NCBI GenBank assembly: GCA_026874595.1
Contig: CM049311.1
Coordinates: 45,389,676-45,453,675, forward strand
Length of the DNA stretch: 64,000 bases
From: Sipunculus nudus
Lineage: Eukaryota > Annelida > Sipuncula > Golfingiida > Sipunculidae
Direction of reading: 5' to 3'
In this document: piece after piece, positions 27,001 to 42,000 of the stretch
Position numbering within the stretch: position 1 is the first letter of the stretch
Layout: the number at the start of each line of letters is the position of its first letter
The notes under the pieces: model-generated
Seen by the model: the letters and a program-made list of their open reading frames with translations, nothing else
Database searches by the model: none
Told to the model about the DNA's origin: nothing
Program-made: the position numbers and the translations under genes

Positions 27001-30000
27001 CAGCTGTTCTGATTCATGAATCAACAATCAATTTCAACATAATTTTGAGCTTCAATATCCCTGTACCCCCTATATTACCAACAAAAGTTTCATGTTCATA
27101 GATTATGATCAGTAGAGTATTTCCAAATCAAGGAGGGAACTAACACAAGAGATCTTGCACTGTTTCTTGAGTTCAAGTCCTTTTTAACAATGAATCAGCA
27201 TACAGCATCAGTGACCTTCATAGTTGCATGGTCAATGGTTTCACCGAACGATTTATACAACAGGACTGTTGCAGAAACTCAAATTATTAAGCGGCTGAAT
27301 AAATTTAATCTAGTCAAGTATTTCAGATGTTTCCTCTGATTGTCTCTCAGGTATTGATGTCCTCAAGGAAAGACATATTATACAAGTCAATTTCAACCAT
27401 GTTCAAGATAAATCCATGTTGACTTTAATTACATACATATATATGGTAATTTGAAACAGTTTTCCTCATACTGTATGACACACTGCCCACCTCAATATTA
27501 TTCAAAATGTTCTATGCATATTCTATAAACAGTAATTAAAATGTGATACTACTTTTTCCTTGGCATGAGCATCTTCTGGTTGATACAGACCTCACATTTA
27601 TTCCCTGGTACTATCATCCATGGTGGTGGTATTACAGTCTCGTGGTCCACAGTTACTATTACCTGACATTAACTTATGGGGGTCTTAAAGATATTTAAAT
27701 TTGCCAGATGCCATTAACATGAGCACACTTATCATTTGGGGACTGTTCCAGTATGACTCTGTGCACATGGAGATGTGCCGTCTGCCTTTTGCTGTCTGCC
27801 CTTCTTCGCAGGTTTGCTGGTGAGATTTTTGACAGGACAGCATATTTTTTGGTAAATAAGTTTGACCTTGAATATCCTCTGTAACCTTGAGACAGCTGCT
27901 AGAGTAGCAGCAATTAACAGAACATATTCAAAATCTTATAAATTGATCCAATATTATTCAGTTTGATCTGATAGCTATAAGTGGCAATATCACAGCAATA
28001 TCTGGATTTTATTATTGGGATGGTGGCCTTCTTGAACTTTGGGGGGTCAAGTGGTTGATAAAATTTGTTACCTTACCTTTTTCCATCAGATTACACCTAA
28101 ATGAAGTAAAAACAAGCCATCTCTCAATTTGGGCATTATATTGTTATGGAAAAGGGATTTTGGTACATGAGCAACTACACTGACAGATAGACAGTGATTA
28201 TGGTGGATTCACAGAGGGTCATTATGGTGGACTGACAGACAGTCATTGTGGTGGACTGACAGACACTCATTATGGTGAACTGACAAACGCTCATTATGGT
28301 GGACTGACAGACGGTCATCATGGTGGACTGACAGACGGTCATTATGGTGAACTGACAAACACTCATTATAGTGGACTGACAGACAGTCATTATGGTGGAC
28401 TGACAGACCATCATCATGGTGGACTGACAGACACTCATTATGGTGAACTGACAAACCCTCATTATGGTGGACTTACAGACAGTCATAATGGTGGACTGAC
28501 AGACGGTCATCATGGTGGACTGACAGACTCACAATGGTGAACTGACAAACGCTCATTATGGTGGACTTACAGACAGTCATAATGGTGGACTGATAGACGG
28601 TCATTATGGTGGACTGACACATGGATATCATGGTGGACTGACAGGTGGCAAATATGGTGGACTGACAGACGGTCATTATGGTGGTCTGACAGAAGGTAAT
28701 CATGGTGGACTGACAGACACTCATTATGGTGGACTGACACATGGTCATTATGGTGGACTGACAGATGGTCATTATGGTGGACTGACAGACGGTCATTATG
28801 GTGGACTGAAACTTGGACATCTTGGTGTACTGACAGACGGTCATTATGGTGGACTGACACATGGACATCATGGTGGATTGACAGACAGTCATTATGGTTG
28901 ACTGACAGATGGTAATCATGGTGGACTGACAGACGGTCATCATGGTGGACTGACAGACAGTCATTATGATGGACAGACAAACCGTCATTATGGTGGACTG
29001 ACAAACTGTCATTATGGTGGACTGACAGACAGTCATTTTGGTAGACTGACAGATGGTAATCATGGTGGACTGACAGACGGTCATTATGGTGGACTGACAA
29101 ACCGTCATAATGGTGGACTGACTAATGGTCATTATGGTGGACTGACAGATGGTCATCATGGTGGACTGACAGACAGTCATTATGGTGGACAGACAAACCG
29201 TCATTATGGTGGACTGACAAACTTTCATTATGGTGGACTGACAGACAGTCATTTTGGTAGACTGACAGATGGTAATCATGGTGGACTGACAGACGGTCAT
29301 TATGGTGGACTGACAAACTGTCATTATGGTGGACTGACAGACAGTCATTTTGGTAGACTGACAGATGGTAATCATGGTGGACTGACAGACGGTCATTATG
29401 GTGGACTGACAAACTGTCATTATGGTGGACTGACAGACAGTCATTTTGGTAGACTGACAGATGGTAATCATGGTGGACTGACAGACGGTCATTATGGTGG
29501 ACTGACAAACTGTCATTTTGGTAGACTGACAGATCGTAATCATGGTGGACTGACAGACGGTCATTATGGTGGACTGACAAACTGTCATTATGGAGGACTG
29601 ACAGACGGTCATTATGGTGGACTGACAAACTGTCATTATGGTGGACTGACAGACGGTCATTATGGTGGACTGACAAACTGTCATTATGGTGGACTGACAG
29701 ACAGTCATTTTGGTAGACTGACAGATGGTAATCATGGTGGACTGACAGACGGTCATTATGGTGGACTGACACATGGACATCATGGTGGACTGACAGACGG
29801 TCATTATGGTGGACTGACACATGGACATCATGGTGGACTGACTGACGGTCATTATGGTTGACTGACAGATGGTAATCATGGTGGACTGACAGACAGTCAT
29901 GATGGGTGATGACAATAGCCCATCATCCTATATAGACTGAGGGCTAAATAAGGTTGGTTCTCAGGCACTTTTAAATAAGTGTTGGAGGGCCAATATTTTT

Positions 30001-33000
30001 ATATTGTGAAAAAAAGAAATGTTATCAAAATATTAGTATTTTTTTTTTGAAGAGATGCCCTAGCTGTTGAAGCTCAACATCAGTGAATTTCTACTGAAAA
30101 TTAAAATAGGAATTTTGTGGGGGGGGGGGGGGGGGGGGGGGTGCAGGTCAAAACTGACAAACAGGGAGAAAACAACTGTTTTTGCTCTATCTTTGACAAT
30201 TATATGAATGTACCTTAATTTTTGACTGTTTAGCAACATCCTGACTGCTGCTTGGAGGTTCCATGATACCTCCTCTGTACTGCAGAGCAAGCCCCTTAAA
30301 ATACAGAAAAACATGAGACATTGTACCAAAACACCAGACATTGTGCCAAAGCACCAGAAAATGCTGTGATACCTCACAGTGTATGAATATATACCATATA
30401 TAACATATGTATATAACCTTACAGAGATCAAAATTGATAAATATAATAGTGTCACAGAATTAACTGTTTAGTTTTGTATAAAAATTTGCATGTGCTACTT
30501 TCCCATGTAAGCCTCCTTCATTGTATTCTTCCTTAACACTTACCCTCCTTCACTGTAATCCTGCTTCATTGTAACCCTCCTTCACTGTAACCCTCCTTAA
30601 CACTTACCCTCCTTCACTGTAACCCTCCTTAACACTTACCCTCCTTCACTGTAACCCTCCTTAACACTTACCCTCCTTCACTGTAACCCTCCTTCACTGT
30701 AACCCTCCTTAACACTTACCCTCCTTCACTGTAACCCTCCTTCACTGTAACCCTCCTTCACTGTAACCCTCCTTAACACTTACCCTCCTTTACTGTAACC
30801 TTCCTTAACACTTACCCTCCTTTACTGTAACCCTCCTTCACTCTAATGCTCCTTCACTGTAACCCTCTTTCACTGTAACGCTCCTTGACTGTAACCCTCT
30901 TTCACAGTAACCCTCCTTCACTTTTACCCTCCTTCACTGTAACCCTCCTTTACTTTTACCCTCCTTTACTGTAACCCTCTTTCACTGTAACCCTCCTTCA
31001 CTGCAACCCTCTTTCACAGTGACCCTCCTTCACTTTTACCCTCCTTTACTGTAACCCTCCTTCACTTTTACCCTCCTTTACTGTAACCCTCTTTCACTGT
31101 AACCCTCCTTCACTGTAATCCTGCTTCATTGTAACCCTCCTTCACTGTAACCCTCCTTAACACTTACCCTCCTTCACTGTAACCCTCCTTAACACTTACC
31201 CTCCTTTACTGTAACCCTCCTTAACACTTACCCTCCTTTACTGTAACCCTCCTTAACACTTACCCTCCTTCACTGTAACCCTCCTTCACTGTAACCCTCC
31301 TTAACACTTACCCTCCTTCACTGTAACCCTCCTTCACTGTAACCCTCCTTCACTGTAACCCTCCTTCACTGTAACCCTCCTTAACACTTACCCTCCTTCA
31401 CTGTAACCCTCCTTAACACTTACCCTCCTTTACTGTATTCCTCTTTCACTGTAACCCTCCTTCAATGTAATCCTGCTTCATTGTAACCCTCCTTCACTGA
31501 AACCCTCCTTAACACTTACCTTCCTTCACTGTAACCCTCCTTAACACTTACCCTCCTTTACTGTAACCCTCCTTAACACTTACCCTCCTTTACTGTAACC
31601 CTCCTTAACACTTACCCTCCTTCACTGTAACCCTCCTTCACTGAAACCCTCCTTAACACTTACCCTCCTTCACTGTAACCCTCCTTCACTGAAACCCTCC
31701 TTAACACTTCCCCTCCTTCACTGTAACCCTCCTTAACACTTACCCTCCTTTACTGTAACCCTCCTTAACACTTACCCTCCTTCACTGTAACCCTCCTTAA
31801 CACTTACCCTCCTTCACTGTAACCCTCCTTAACACTTACCCTCCTTTACTGTAACCCTCCTTCACTGAAACCCTCCTTAACACTTACCCTCCTTCACTGT
31901 AACCCTCCTTAACACTTACCCTCCTTTACTGTAACCCTCCTTAACACTTACCCTCCTTCACTGTAACCCTCCTTCACTGAAACCCTCCTTAACACTTACC
32001 CTCCTTCACTGTAACCCTCCTTAACACTTACCCTCCTTTACTGTAACCCTCCTTAACACTTACCCTCCTTCACTGTAACCCTCCTTAACACTTACCTTCC
32101 TTCACTGTAACCCTCCTTAATACTTACCCTCCTTTACTGTAACCCTCCTTAACACTTACCCTCCTTCACTGTAACCCTCCTTCACTGTAACCCTCCTTAA
32201 CACTTACCCTCCTTCACTGTAACCCTCCTTCACTATAACCCTCCTTAACACTTACCCTCCTTCACTGTAACCCTCCTTCACTGAAACCCTCCTTAACACT
32301 TACCCTCCTTCACTGTAACCCTCCTTCACTGTAACCCTCCTTAACGCTTACCCTCCTTCACTGTAACCCTCCTTCACTGAAACCCTCCTTTACTGTAACC
32401 CTCTTTCACTGTAACCCTCCTTCACTGTAACCCTCTTTCACAGTGACCCTCTTTCACTTTTACCCTCCTTCACTATAACCCTCCTTCACTGTTACCCTCC
32501 TTTACTGTAACCCTCCTTCACCCTTACCCTCCTTTACTGTAACCCTCTTTCACTGTAACCCTCTTTCACAGTAACCCTCCTTCACTCTAACTCTCTTACA
32601 TTGTGCTTCACTGTAAAATCTGAAGCATGTTCAAGTACACACCTTATAAGGCCTTGGGCTTCTAGGTCCTTTTCTATGTCCTTTGCTGGTATTCCAAAGT
32701 GTCTACACATTCTAAAGAGGTCTTCTGAAAAGAGGTATTTCAAACAAACACACAATTATAAAAGGTTGTAGGTTTTTAAAGATTATACTGAAAACATGAA
32801 AGCTCTGACACTGCAGTATCATAAGAAGTCAGCCAAACCCCTTTTGAAATAGGCCTCTTCCCAAAGCATATATATTAACATGGTAAATGTCTTGACCAAT
32901 GCATAAAGCTATGTAACATGAGGTTCAGACAAACATGTTTGCACATGCTAGTTTGAGTATTATTGCTGACATGTTGTTCATTTGCAACGACAGGTAGATG

Positions 33001-36000
33001 AGAAGTACAGCTAGGGAGCAGGGACCTAGAGGTCTGGAGTCTCAGTTTAATTTGTCTATGGGAAAAATTTTAATATATATTGTATTAATTCTCCCTGACC
33101 TTTTTGCAAGGGGGAATGTTAAATGTGATCACTCCCGCCCCCATTCAGAGAATAATATTGATATACTGGAAATGAAATATATAAATGACTAGAATTATAT
33201 ATAGACTTTGGTTCCATTTTTGAGTTTTAGCATGAAATATTATACAGTAGAGCGCCATTTTTCCAAATGCCAAATTCCTGAAAATTCTTTTTTCACAAAA
33301 TTTAAAATCGGGAACCGAAAATTTATTTGTATTTACAAAATATTTTTTAAGCATGTAAACATTTCAAATCATTTTTTTTTCATTACAGCTGACAAAGGCT
33401 TGCAGTTGTCAGGTGATTTAGAGATATGGAGTCGAAGAAGAGAAAACCAACGGCATTATGCTTTGATGATATGACAAGCTGACAACCCTTAAGCGGCCAG
33501 ACCATGGTGACAAGCCTGCCATCATCTAGATGTTAGTAAAAAATAGAAAATTCTTTCAAATTAAAGTAAAGAAGTTAAATATGCGATCGTTAGATCAAAA
33601 AATTAAAAATAATCCATTTTAATTAGTAGGCTCTCCAATCGTTCAAAGAAGTTTATTCTCTTGCTTTCACTTGTGTTGTGTGTGCGGTAATGGCGCCCCT
33701 GTTGGCAGTTAAGAAACTAACTGAGCCTTACCAATGGCGATGTCATTTGACCTTACCCTCCGGTGAATTTGTTGAAAAAAAGGAGCACTCACCTATCCTA
33801 AAATCAGTTTAGACTGATCTTCACCAATCCAGCTATGCAATAAATCCAATATTTTTAAATGTAAATTTGGAAGGTCGAAAAGAAACATGGTGTTCCCTAA
33901 GTAAAATGGGGTTTAATAATCATTAACTGTCTTACGAACTTGAGGCTTGACCCCTGACTGATTTTTTGAAAATACGTGTTTCCAAAAGAAAAGCTTGTCC
34001 CCCGACGCTTTTGAAAAAACGGCACTCTATCTTAATCTGGTTAAGAATTAACATATACTGCATACAAATATTGTCTTGATATTTTTTAAGTTTTGGAGTA
34101 GGAATGGAGGTTTTTTTTAAAAATTTAATATTGATCCTCTTATGTCCTGCATATCCACCTTCGTCATTATGATTTCAGCAAAATGGATGTTTCAGACCTG
34201 CACGTTTCCAATAAGGTCATTTTAAAACTAGAATGTATCAGTCAGGATATTTCGAATATGTTCTTTTTGCCGGAAAGGATTACTGGGACAGATGTACGGA
34301 AAATATGGCAGCATGGTTTCTGAGAAGATCATTTTTAAATGTTTTATTAGCGTTTTCCCTTTATCATCTAAGAAAATGCAGTTAGCCAAGAAATAAGCAA
34401 AATCTGATAGAATTTTTTGGCTGATTTTTTTGCAAAAAAATTAGTAATGCTAGCTCCTGCCCTTTTTGAAATAGCTATGACACACCGGACGCCGAATGAC
34501 ACCACACCATCGCATAAGCTCATAGATTTGCTTAAAATGCAAACCAAGTTTTTTCAAACAGTAGAAAGATAAAGTTCCACTAGTTCTAATCTGGGCATTC
34601 TGCGTCTAGACGATGTGTCTAGACGTCTAGATGATATGTCTAGACATCTAGACACGTTGTCTAGACACCAGACATGAGCCAGGATAGTTGCCATGGTGAT
34701 GTCTGGACCTCACCTGGTTGAACCGAGTGACTCACCATGTTGAAACTTGGCATGATGTCAAAAACTGTTTTCAAACACTGAAAGCTTTTTTTCAATTGGC
34801 TACACTGCTTTTTTGAAGCTGCATGCATTTACCCAATCTATTACTATAAAACTGGCAGAACCCTACCATAGAACAATTCTTGTAAAGTTTAAACCAATCA
34901 GCGTAACAGTTTCATCATAAAACAGTGTATAAGCTAGAAGAGTCTAAAATTACATTGTTGCTTGTAAAAAAAAAAGATAAATGTAGTTGGCGCAACCAAT
35001 ACCTCAATTTCAGATATGATTTATATGACAAACGTTGGCATAAAATTTGGTGATGATAGCTCCAACCATTTCTGAGATTTTAATTTTAGTGTTCTTATTT
35101 GGAGAGGTGAATAAGTTCGACCTCCTGTAACTCCGCCAAAAATCTCCGAACTGGAACAATTGGAACAAATTTGAGAGAGATTGTTCAAGGGATCATTTCT
35201 GTGAAATATTGGACAATTTGGCTGGACAGTTTTCACAGAAGAAGATTTTTTAAGGTTTTTAAGCTTTTTCCCTATAAAATCTAAGTTAATGCAGATACCC
35301 AAAAAATAAGCTCATTATGATGAAGTTTGACATGTAACTGATTCATACATGTAAATTGGAGCTGCTAGCTCTGACAGTTTCTGAGATAGCATAGGTTAAC
35401 GTACAGACTACGGTGGACGGAGGATGGCTGACGGCGGACGGACGACGCTGCGCCATTGCATAAGCTCACAGGTTCGCTAAAAATACAGGTGGCACCATCA
35501 GTTTTTAGCAACTGATGAAACAGTCCAAGATCATATGGTAATCCATGTTTTAATTATTGGTCTACTGGAACTCTGGTATTAAATTTTTCATTATTCTGGG
35601 TTGTTCAAACAAGCCCTACATCTCACAGAATATAGGTCAGAGTGATCTAATTTCAGGTTTCCAAAGAGATTTTCCAAGGACTTCCACCTGATGGATGGCT
35701 GGATGAAAAATAAAGTGTGAATGATGTAGCCTAGATGACTAATACAGTCAGCTTAGCTAAAAACTTTAACCTGCTTCACAAACAACTGTGGTCTGTGACC
35801 TTGACCTTGAACCTAATTGACCAAAAAATATAGGGGGGATTCCTTAACCCACTGCTATAATCATATGAAATTTGAATTCAATAGGGTATGTGGTTGCTGA
35901 TTAAAAACTTTAATCCTACAATTTAATGTCTACAATCCGAGAAAAGTAAAGGTAGAGATCTTTAGTCATATCATACTAATATCCATTCTATACATGCATC

Positions 36001-39000
36001 ACATTCCTAACATTATCACTAGGTCATAAGCTGTCTAAAACATTCCAGAATGACAGAAATGCACCAGTTATTAGTTTATATAATGCTACTAGATTATCAA
36101 GTTCTCATAAATGTTCAGGTTTAATATTTTTTTTTATCATTTTCATACTGATATCATATCTCATAGCTCTCACCATATCATCAAACTCAAATAATATCTC
36201 ATTATCTCTCCTTGTTTAAAATAATTCAGTTATTTGCAAAGGAAGATATAATATATATAATTAAAAATGATATCAAATGGAGATAAAGTCCTGGAGGAAA
36301 AGGTAGTATAGGTCATTGCTGGTTGACATGATTGGTTTGTAGAAATTGTTGCAAATAATATTTTGTGACCAAAACATGCATTTCCTAATGTTAAAATTGA
36401 AGCATGTGATCAGTTTTTGAACATAAGATGAGTATCATAACCATGATCATTGGTTGACTTTTTGATAAATTGTTGACAGTCCAGTAGTTTATAGATTTTT
36501 TAAATTGGATCAATTTTTAATAATATATATTATTAGATATATGTATTATTTTTTTATTTTATAAAATCTATAGTTGAAATATAACTAATGTCCCCAGTCC
36601 ACAGGTGCAAGGACTTTGGGGTGGGGGGGGGTGTGGAATGATAAGAGGTACAACATCTCTGTATTATTATATTGTATATACATAGGATTTTCACTTTATT
36701 CAACTATGCTTACAGGATAAAGAAGTTCATTCAGAATGACTTAATATTTAAAAAAGGACAAACAGACTGGTAGACAAACAAAGCTGATAAAATATGAAGT
36801 TTCAATTAAAAACTAATAATAATAAAAACTAATGTCCCAGTGCACAGGTGCAAAGGAATCAATGGCAGCAAAGCATGTGTGTGTGGTTGTGTGTGTGTGT
36901 GGGGGGGGGGGGGGGTAGCATTTACAACACTTCTGCATATACATACAGGGCAAACAAAGCCTGATCTCCTATTCTCCTGAGATAGGAAAATAAGGAACAA
37001 ATGTTTGTATTAGATCCTCATTTTTTATCACATCAATTTTTTTAATGTTTAGTTTTTATTTCTATACATTTCCAAAATAACATATATATCTGAATCTAAA
37101 AGTTGGTTTATAATTCTAAATTGCATCATCATTAATCTCAATCTTGTCACAAAATGCATACAAATGTATATATTTATTTTTTTACCACAAAAATATATCT
37201 TTTAAATTGGCAAAACAATAAATATATAAAAATAATACTTGATTAAGATTTCACAATTTTAAATTGTGCCTTTATTTATTCATAATTTGCTTTATATTTT
37301 ATAAATTTGTGCATACTGATGGGTCTTATTTTATAATAATTGGTTAAAATCATTTAAAAGAAAATTGACTTATATAAAAATGCTACATTTACCCAACATG
37401 GCATCTTCCAGATTACTCCTTGAATTACTTTTTCAAGGAAAGTTTTGTTTATTGGAATGGAAACAGCATTACAAGTAACTAAATCAGGGCAATTAATAAC
37501 AATTACTGCATAACACTTGGTGTGTAGGGTGGGGGGGGGGGGCTGGTATGAGAATTACTGTACACCTGCCACACCAGGGGATCTCCCCTAGTGACTGTAA
37601 CAAATAAGGAACCCTGGCATAGCTGAGTTCCTGTGACCAGGAGTGGGCGGCCTGCACATGGATAAACCAAGTAACTACAATAGAGCTTAAACAAAAAAAT
37701 TCAATAACGAGCCTAATTTTCAAGCTTTTATTTTCAAATTTCAGATTAAACAAATTATATACTTATGTTTACATGCTAAGAAAATTAATTCAACAGTACT
37801 CACAGGAAAAAAATGTGCCATTGTAAAAGACAGGCAAAATTTAAGGTACTGATTTTATTTTTATGCTAATAACTTAAAAAATTTACAAACTCTGGATCTA
37901 ATTTTGGGTATACAATTGAAACTTAATTAACAAAGTTATATACTTGGAAAAAAATCTCTAGCTTAAAAAATTTTCATGTTTAGTGAGTAAATATTTTTCC
38001 TGATTTTTTACAAAGTGCATTATGTCCAGGCTCATAACTTCAAGAAATTACACTTAACAAAATTAATTTCTGGCATGTATATAGAAAATATATCAGAGAA
38101 TACTTCTGGTAAATATTAAGGAAAACAGATCAGTGGTTTTGATATTAAGCAGTCCTGAAGTGTGATAATAGGATTTTTATTGAAATTTGTGATTTTTCCT
38201 TAATTTCTCAAAGGAGCAAAGTTGCAGTGACCCAATTTTGGGTTTGGTAGGAGATCTTGGGGACATCTAGCAGTATGCCAATTTTTGGATTCGTAGGTCT
38301 GAAGGTTTCAAAAGGTGCCAGTCTAACGGACAGACAGATGGACAGATGGAGAGACGGATGGTATTTCATGCCAGAATGGTTAGGGTAACCCGTATCCGGG
38401 ATTAGCATATATTAAATGTGACAAACACTTATTTGAGAATTTTAGGTCCGAATGGTTACGGTTACACCTATCCCGGATTAGCAAATATCAAATGTGACAA
38501 ACACTTACTCGTGTATTCATGCCTGAAGGGTTAGGGTAACCCGTGTCTCGGTCAAGTATATATTAATAGTGACAAACAATTCCTGTTGTGTTTCATGCTC
38601 GAAGGATAAGGTTATTCCGTATCCCGGATGTAGCATATATTAATAGTGACAAACAACTACTGGAGTAGTTCATGCAAAATAGGTTAGGGTAACCCTTGTC
38701 CCGGATATAGCATATATATATTAACAGTTACAAACACTTACTGGAGTATTTTATGCCAGAATGGTGTGGGTAACCCATATCTTTGATTAGCATTTATTAA
38801 ATGTAACAAATACTTATTCGGGTATTTCATGCGTGAAGGGTTATGGATCCCTATATCCCGGATATATATTATATTAATAGTGACAAACACTCGAGTATTT
38901 CATGTCCGAAGTGTAAGGGTAACCCCTATCCCGGATATAGCATATATTAATAGTGACTAACACTTATTGGAATATTTTATACTCGAAGGATTAAGGTAAC

Positions 39001-42000
39001 CCGTATCCGGATATAGCTTATATTAATAGTGACAAACACCTACTGGAGTATTTTATGCCCGAAGGTTTAGGGTTACCCGTATCCTGGATAAAGCATAAAT
39101 TAATAGTGACAAACACTTGCTGGAGTCTTTCATGCCCGAAGGGTTAGGGTAACCCGTATCCTAGATATAGCATATATTAATAGTGACAAACACTTATAGG
39201 AGTAAGTCATGCCTGAAGTGTTAGGGTAACCAGTATCCCGGATATAGCATATATAAATAGTGACAAACTCTTACAGGAGTAAGTCATGCCTGAAGGGTTA
39301 GGGTAACCCGTATCCCGGAAATGGCATATATATTAATAGGGACAAACACTTACTGGAATATTTCATTCCCGGAGGGTATACCTAAACCGTATCCCGGATA
39401 TACCATATATTTATAGTGACAAACACTTATTGGAGTATTTCATGTACAAAGTGTAAGGGTAACTCATATCCTGGATGAAGCATATACTGATAGTGAATAA
39501 GACATACTGGAGTATTTCATGTTCTGAGGGTTAGGGTAACCCGTCCCCCGAAAATAGCATATATTATTATTGAAGAACACTTTCTGGAGTATTTCATGCC
39601 CGAAGCGTTAGGGTAACCCGTATCCTGGATATAGCATATATCAATAGTGACAAACACCTACTGGAGTATTTCATGCCCGAAGGGTTAGGGTAACCCGTAT
39701 CCTGGATATAGCATATATTAATAATGACAAACACTTACACGACTTTAGCTCAGTTGATTTATAGTCAGCTGAGCTAAACATTATGATTGATTCATATTCA
39801 CTTTCTACAATTAAAGTCTTACGGATGTCTCAGTATTAATAAATAATATTTCACAAAATGTACTGAGTTAATTTGCTGTTTTATCATGTTAAGTTACGTG
39901 TATTGAACAGTACTGATCAGTTATTATATTGGACATTTATATGCCTGTCTCAGAACACTTACGGTTAAAAACCTATGGGCTGTTGCTAGTCAAACATCAC
40001 CTAGACGACCACCAGGCAAAAATGCATGCACTTGATGGAGGTCCTGTTGGTGGTTATAGTTGCAAGGTTTAACAGTACAACATTTGAAGTTATATATATG
40101 TGCAACTTCTTTGCATTAAATCCACTAGTGACTACAATCTAAACAAGTGACCCATGGGTCATGACGCTCAGCTGACTGGGAAGAGATTCACAAAAGGAAA
40201 TTTTATCATCAGAATGGTAGATACCCATTCAACTGAAGCATCAAACAGATTAACCAACAGGCCAAGATTTAGTCTGTATTTATATATCTGAAAAATAGAG
40301 AAAAAATGTGTAAACTTTAAAAACTAGAATACGGGTAGCCCACAAGTGACTACGTGTATCTGCCAAAATCAGAGTGAAGTGAGGCATGGATTGAGTGGCA
40401 AGGGGAAACAGAGTGAGGTATGTTGCATATTAGCATGGATGTCTGCAGCCTAAATGTGTATGTAGGTTGTGCAACCTACCACAAATCCAGAAAGCTGTCC
40501 AAGTTGTATACATATGCAAAATTTTAGGCAGAAAAGTCAAACCACTACATGGATATGAGTGATTTTAGCCCACGGCAGACAAACAGACAGATGCTGTGCA
40601 AAAATGATTGCAGTTTTGTGTATGATAAAGACCTATGTGAGATCTAAAAACAAGCACAATTTTGGCCCAATCGGTCAAATGGTTCCTGAGATATTAGCTT
40701 GGATGTGTGCAGCGTTAACTAGAATGTAGGTGGCGCCATCTGTCATAAAATCAAGAAAGCTATCCAGGATGTATAAACCTGCAAAATTTTAGGCAGTTAT
40801 GTCAAACCACTACAGAAAAATGAGTGTTTTTAGGCCACGGCAGACCAACAGACAGACGCTGTGCAAAATGTGCAAAAATGGTTGCAGGTGGCCCCTCCAG
40901 TTTTGTGTATGATAAAGACCTATGTGAGATCTATACACATGCAAAATTTTGGCCCAATCGTTCAAACGGTTCCCGAGATATGAGCTTGGATGTCTGCAGC
41001 ATAAACTAGAATAAAGGTGGCGCCACCTGTCATAAAATCAAGAAAGCTATCCAGGATGTATAAAACTGCAAAATTTTAGGCAGATATGTCAAACCACTGC
41101 CAAGATGTGAGTGACTTTATTGCACGGCAGACAAACAGACAGACGCTGTGCAAAAATGGTTGCAGGTGGTGCCACCAGTTTTGTGTATGATAATGTGCTA
41201 TGTTAGAATTATACATATGCAAAATTTTGGCACGATCGGTCAAACGGTTCCCAAGATATGAGCTTGGATGTCATCAGCGTGAACGTGAATGTAGGTGGTG
41301 CCACCTGTCATAAAATCAAGAAAGCTATCCAGGATGTATAAAATTGCAAAATTTTAGGCAGATATGTCAAACCACTGCCGAGATATGAGTGACATTGTTG
41401 CAAGGCAGACAAACAGACAGATGCTGTGCAAAAATGGTTGCAGGTGGCGCCACCAGTTTAGCGTATGATAAAGAGCTATGTTAGATCTATATACATGCAA
41501 AATTTTGGCCCGATCGGTCAAACGGTTCCCGAAATATGAGCTTGGATGTCATCAGCGTGAATGAGAATGTAGGTGGCGCCACCTGTCATAAAATCAAGAA
41601 AGCTATCCAGGATGTATACGCATGCCGATTTTCAGGTGAATTAGTCAATTCACTGCAGAGATAGGAGTGATTTTAACCAAAGGCAGATGAACAAATGGAC
41701 ACTGTGCAAACATGGTTACAGGTGGCACCACCATTTTTTGTGTATGTTATAGAGCTATCCAAGGGCTACATTAGTATAAATTTTATTTCCTGATCAGTCA
41801 AACGGTTCCCGAGATATGAGCTTGGAAAGCTGATAAAATCAAGTCCCAGAGGAGCTCTCTGGAAACGAACGCGGCAACGGCGGAGGAACCCGGTCAAAAA
41901 CATAGTATCCACAAAACTTCGTTTTGGCGGGTACAAAAATACAGGTGGCTCCACCAGTCTGTAGAAACTAATAAAAACACTTACAAACATCAATATCCAT

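Noticed and set aside
28473-29915. 480-codon open frame of eight-residue repeats on minus, as a repetitive secreted or structural protein
   Set aside because: The frame is open only because the 24-bp unit has no stop; several frames are open at once, array ends are ragged, and it lies inside an intron.
30508-32600. Interstitial telomere or CRISPR-like array
   Set aside because: TAACCC occurs only as part of a 16-bp unit, with no run of TTAGGG and no unique spacers; this is an ordinary minisatellite.
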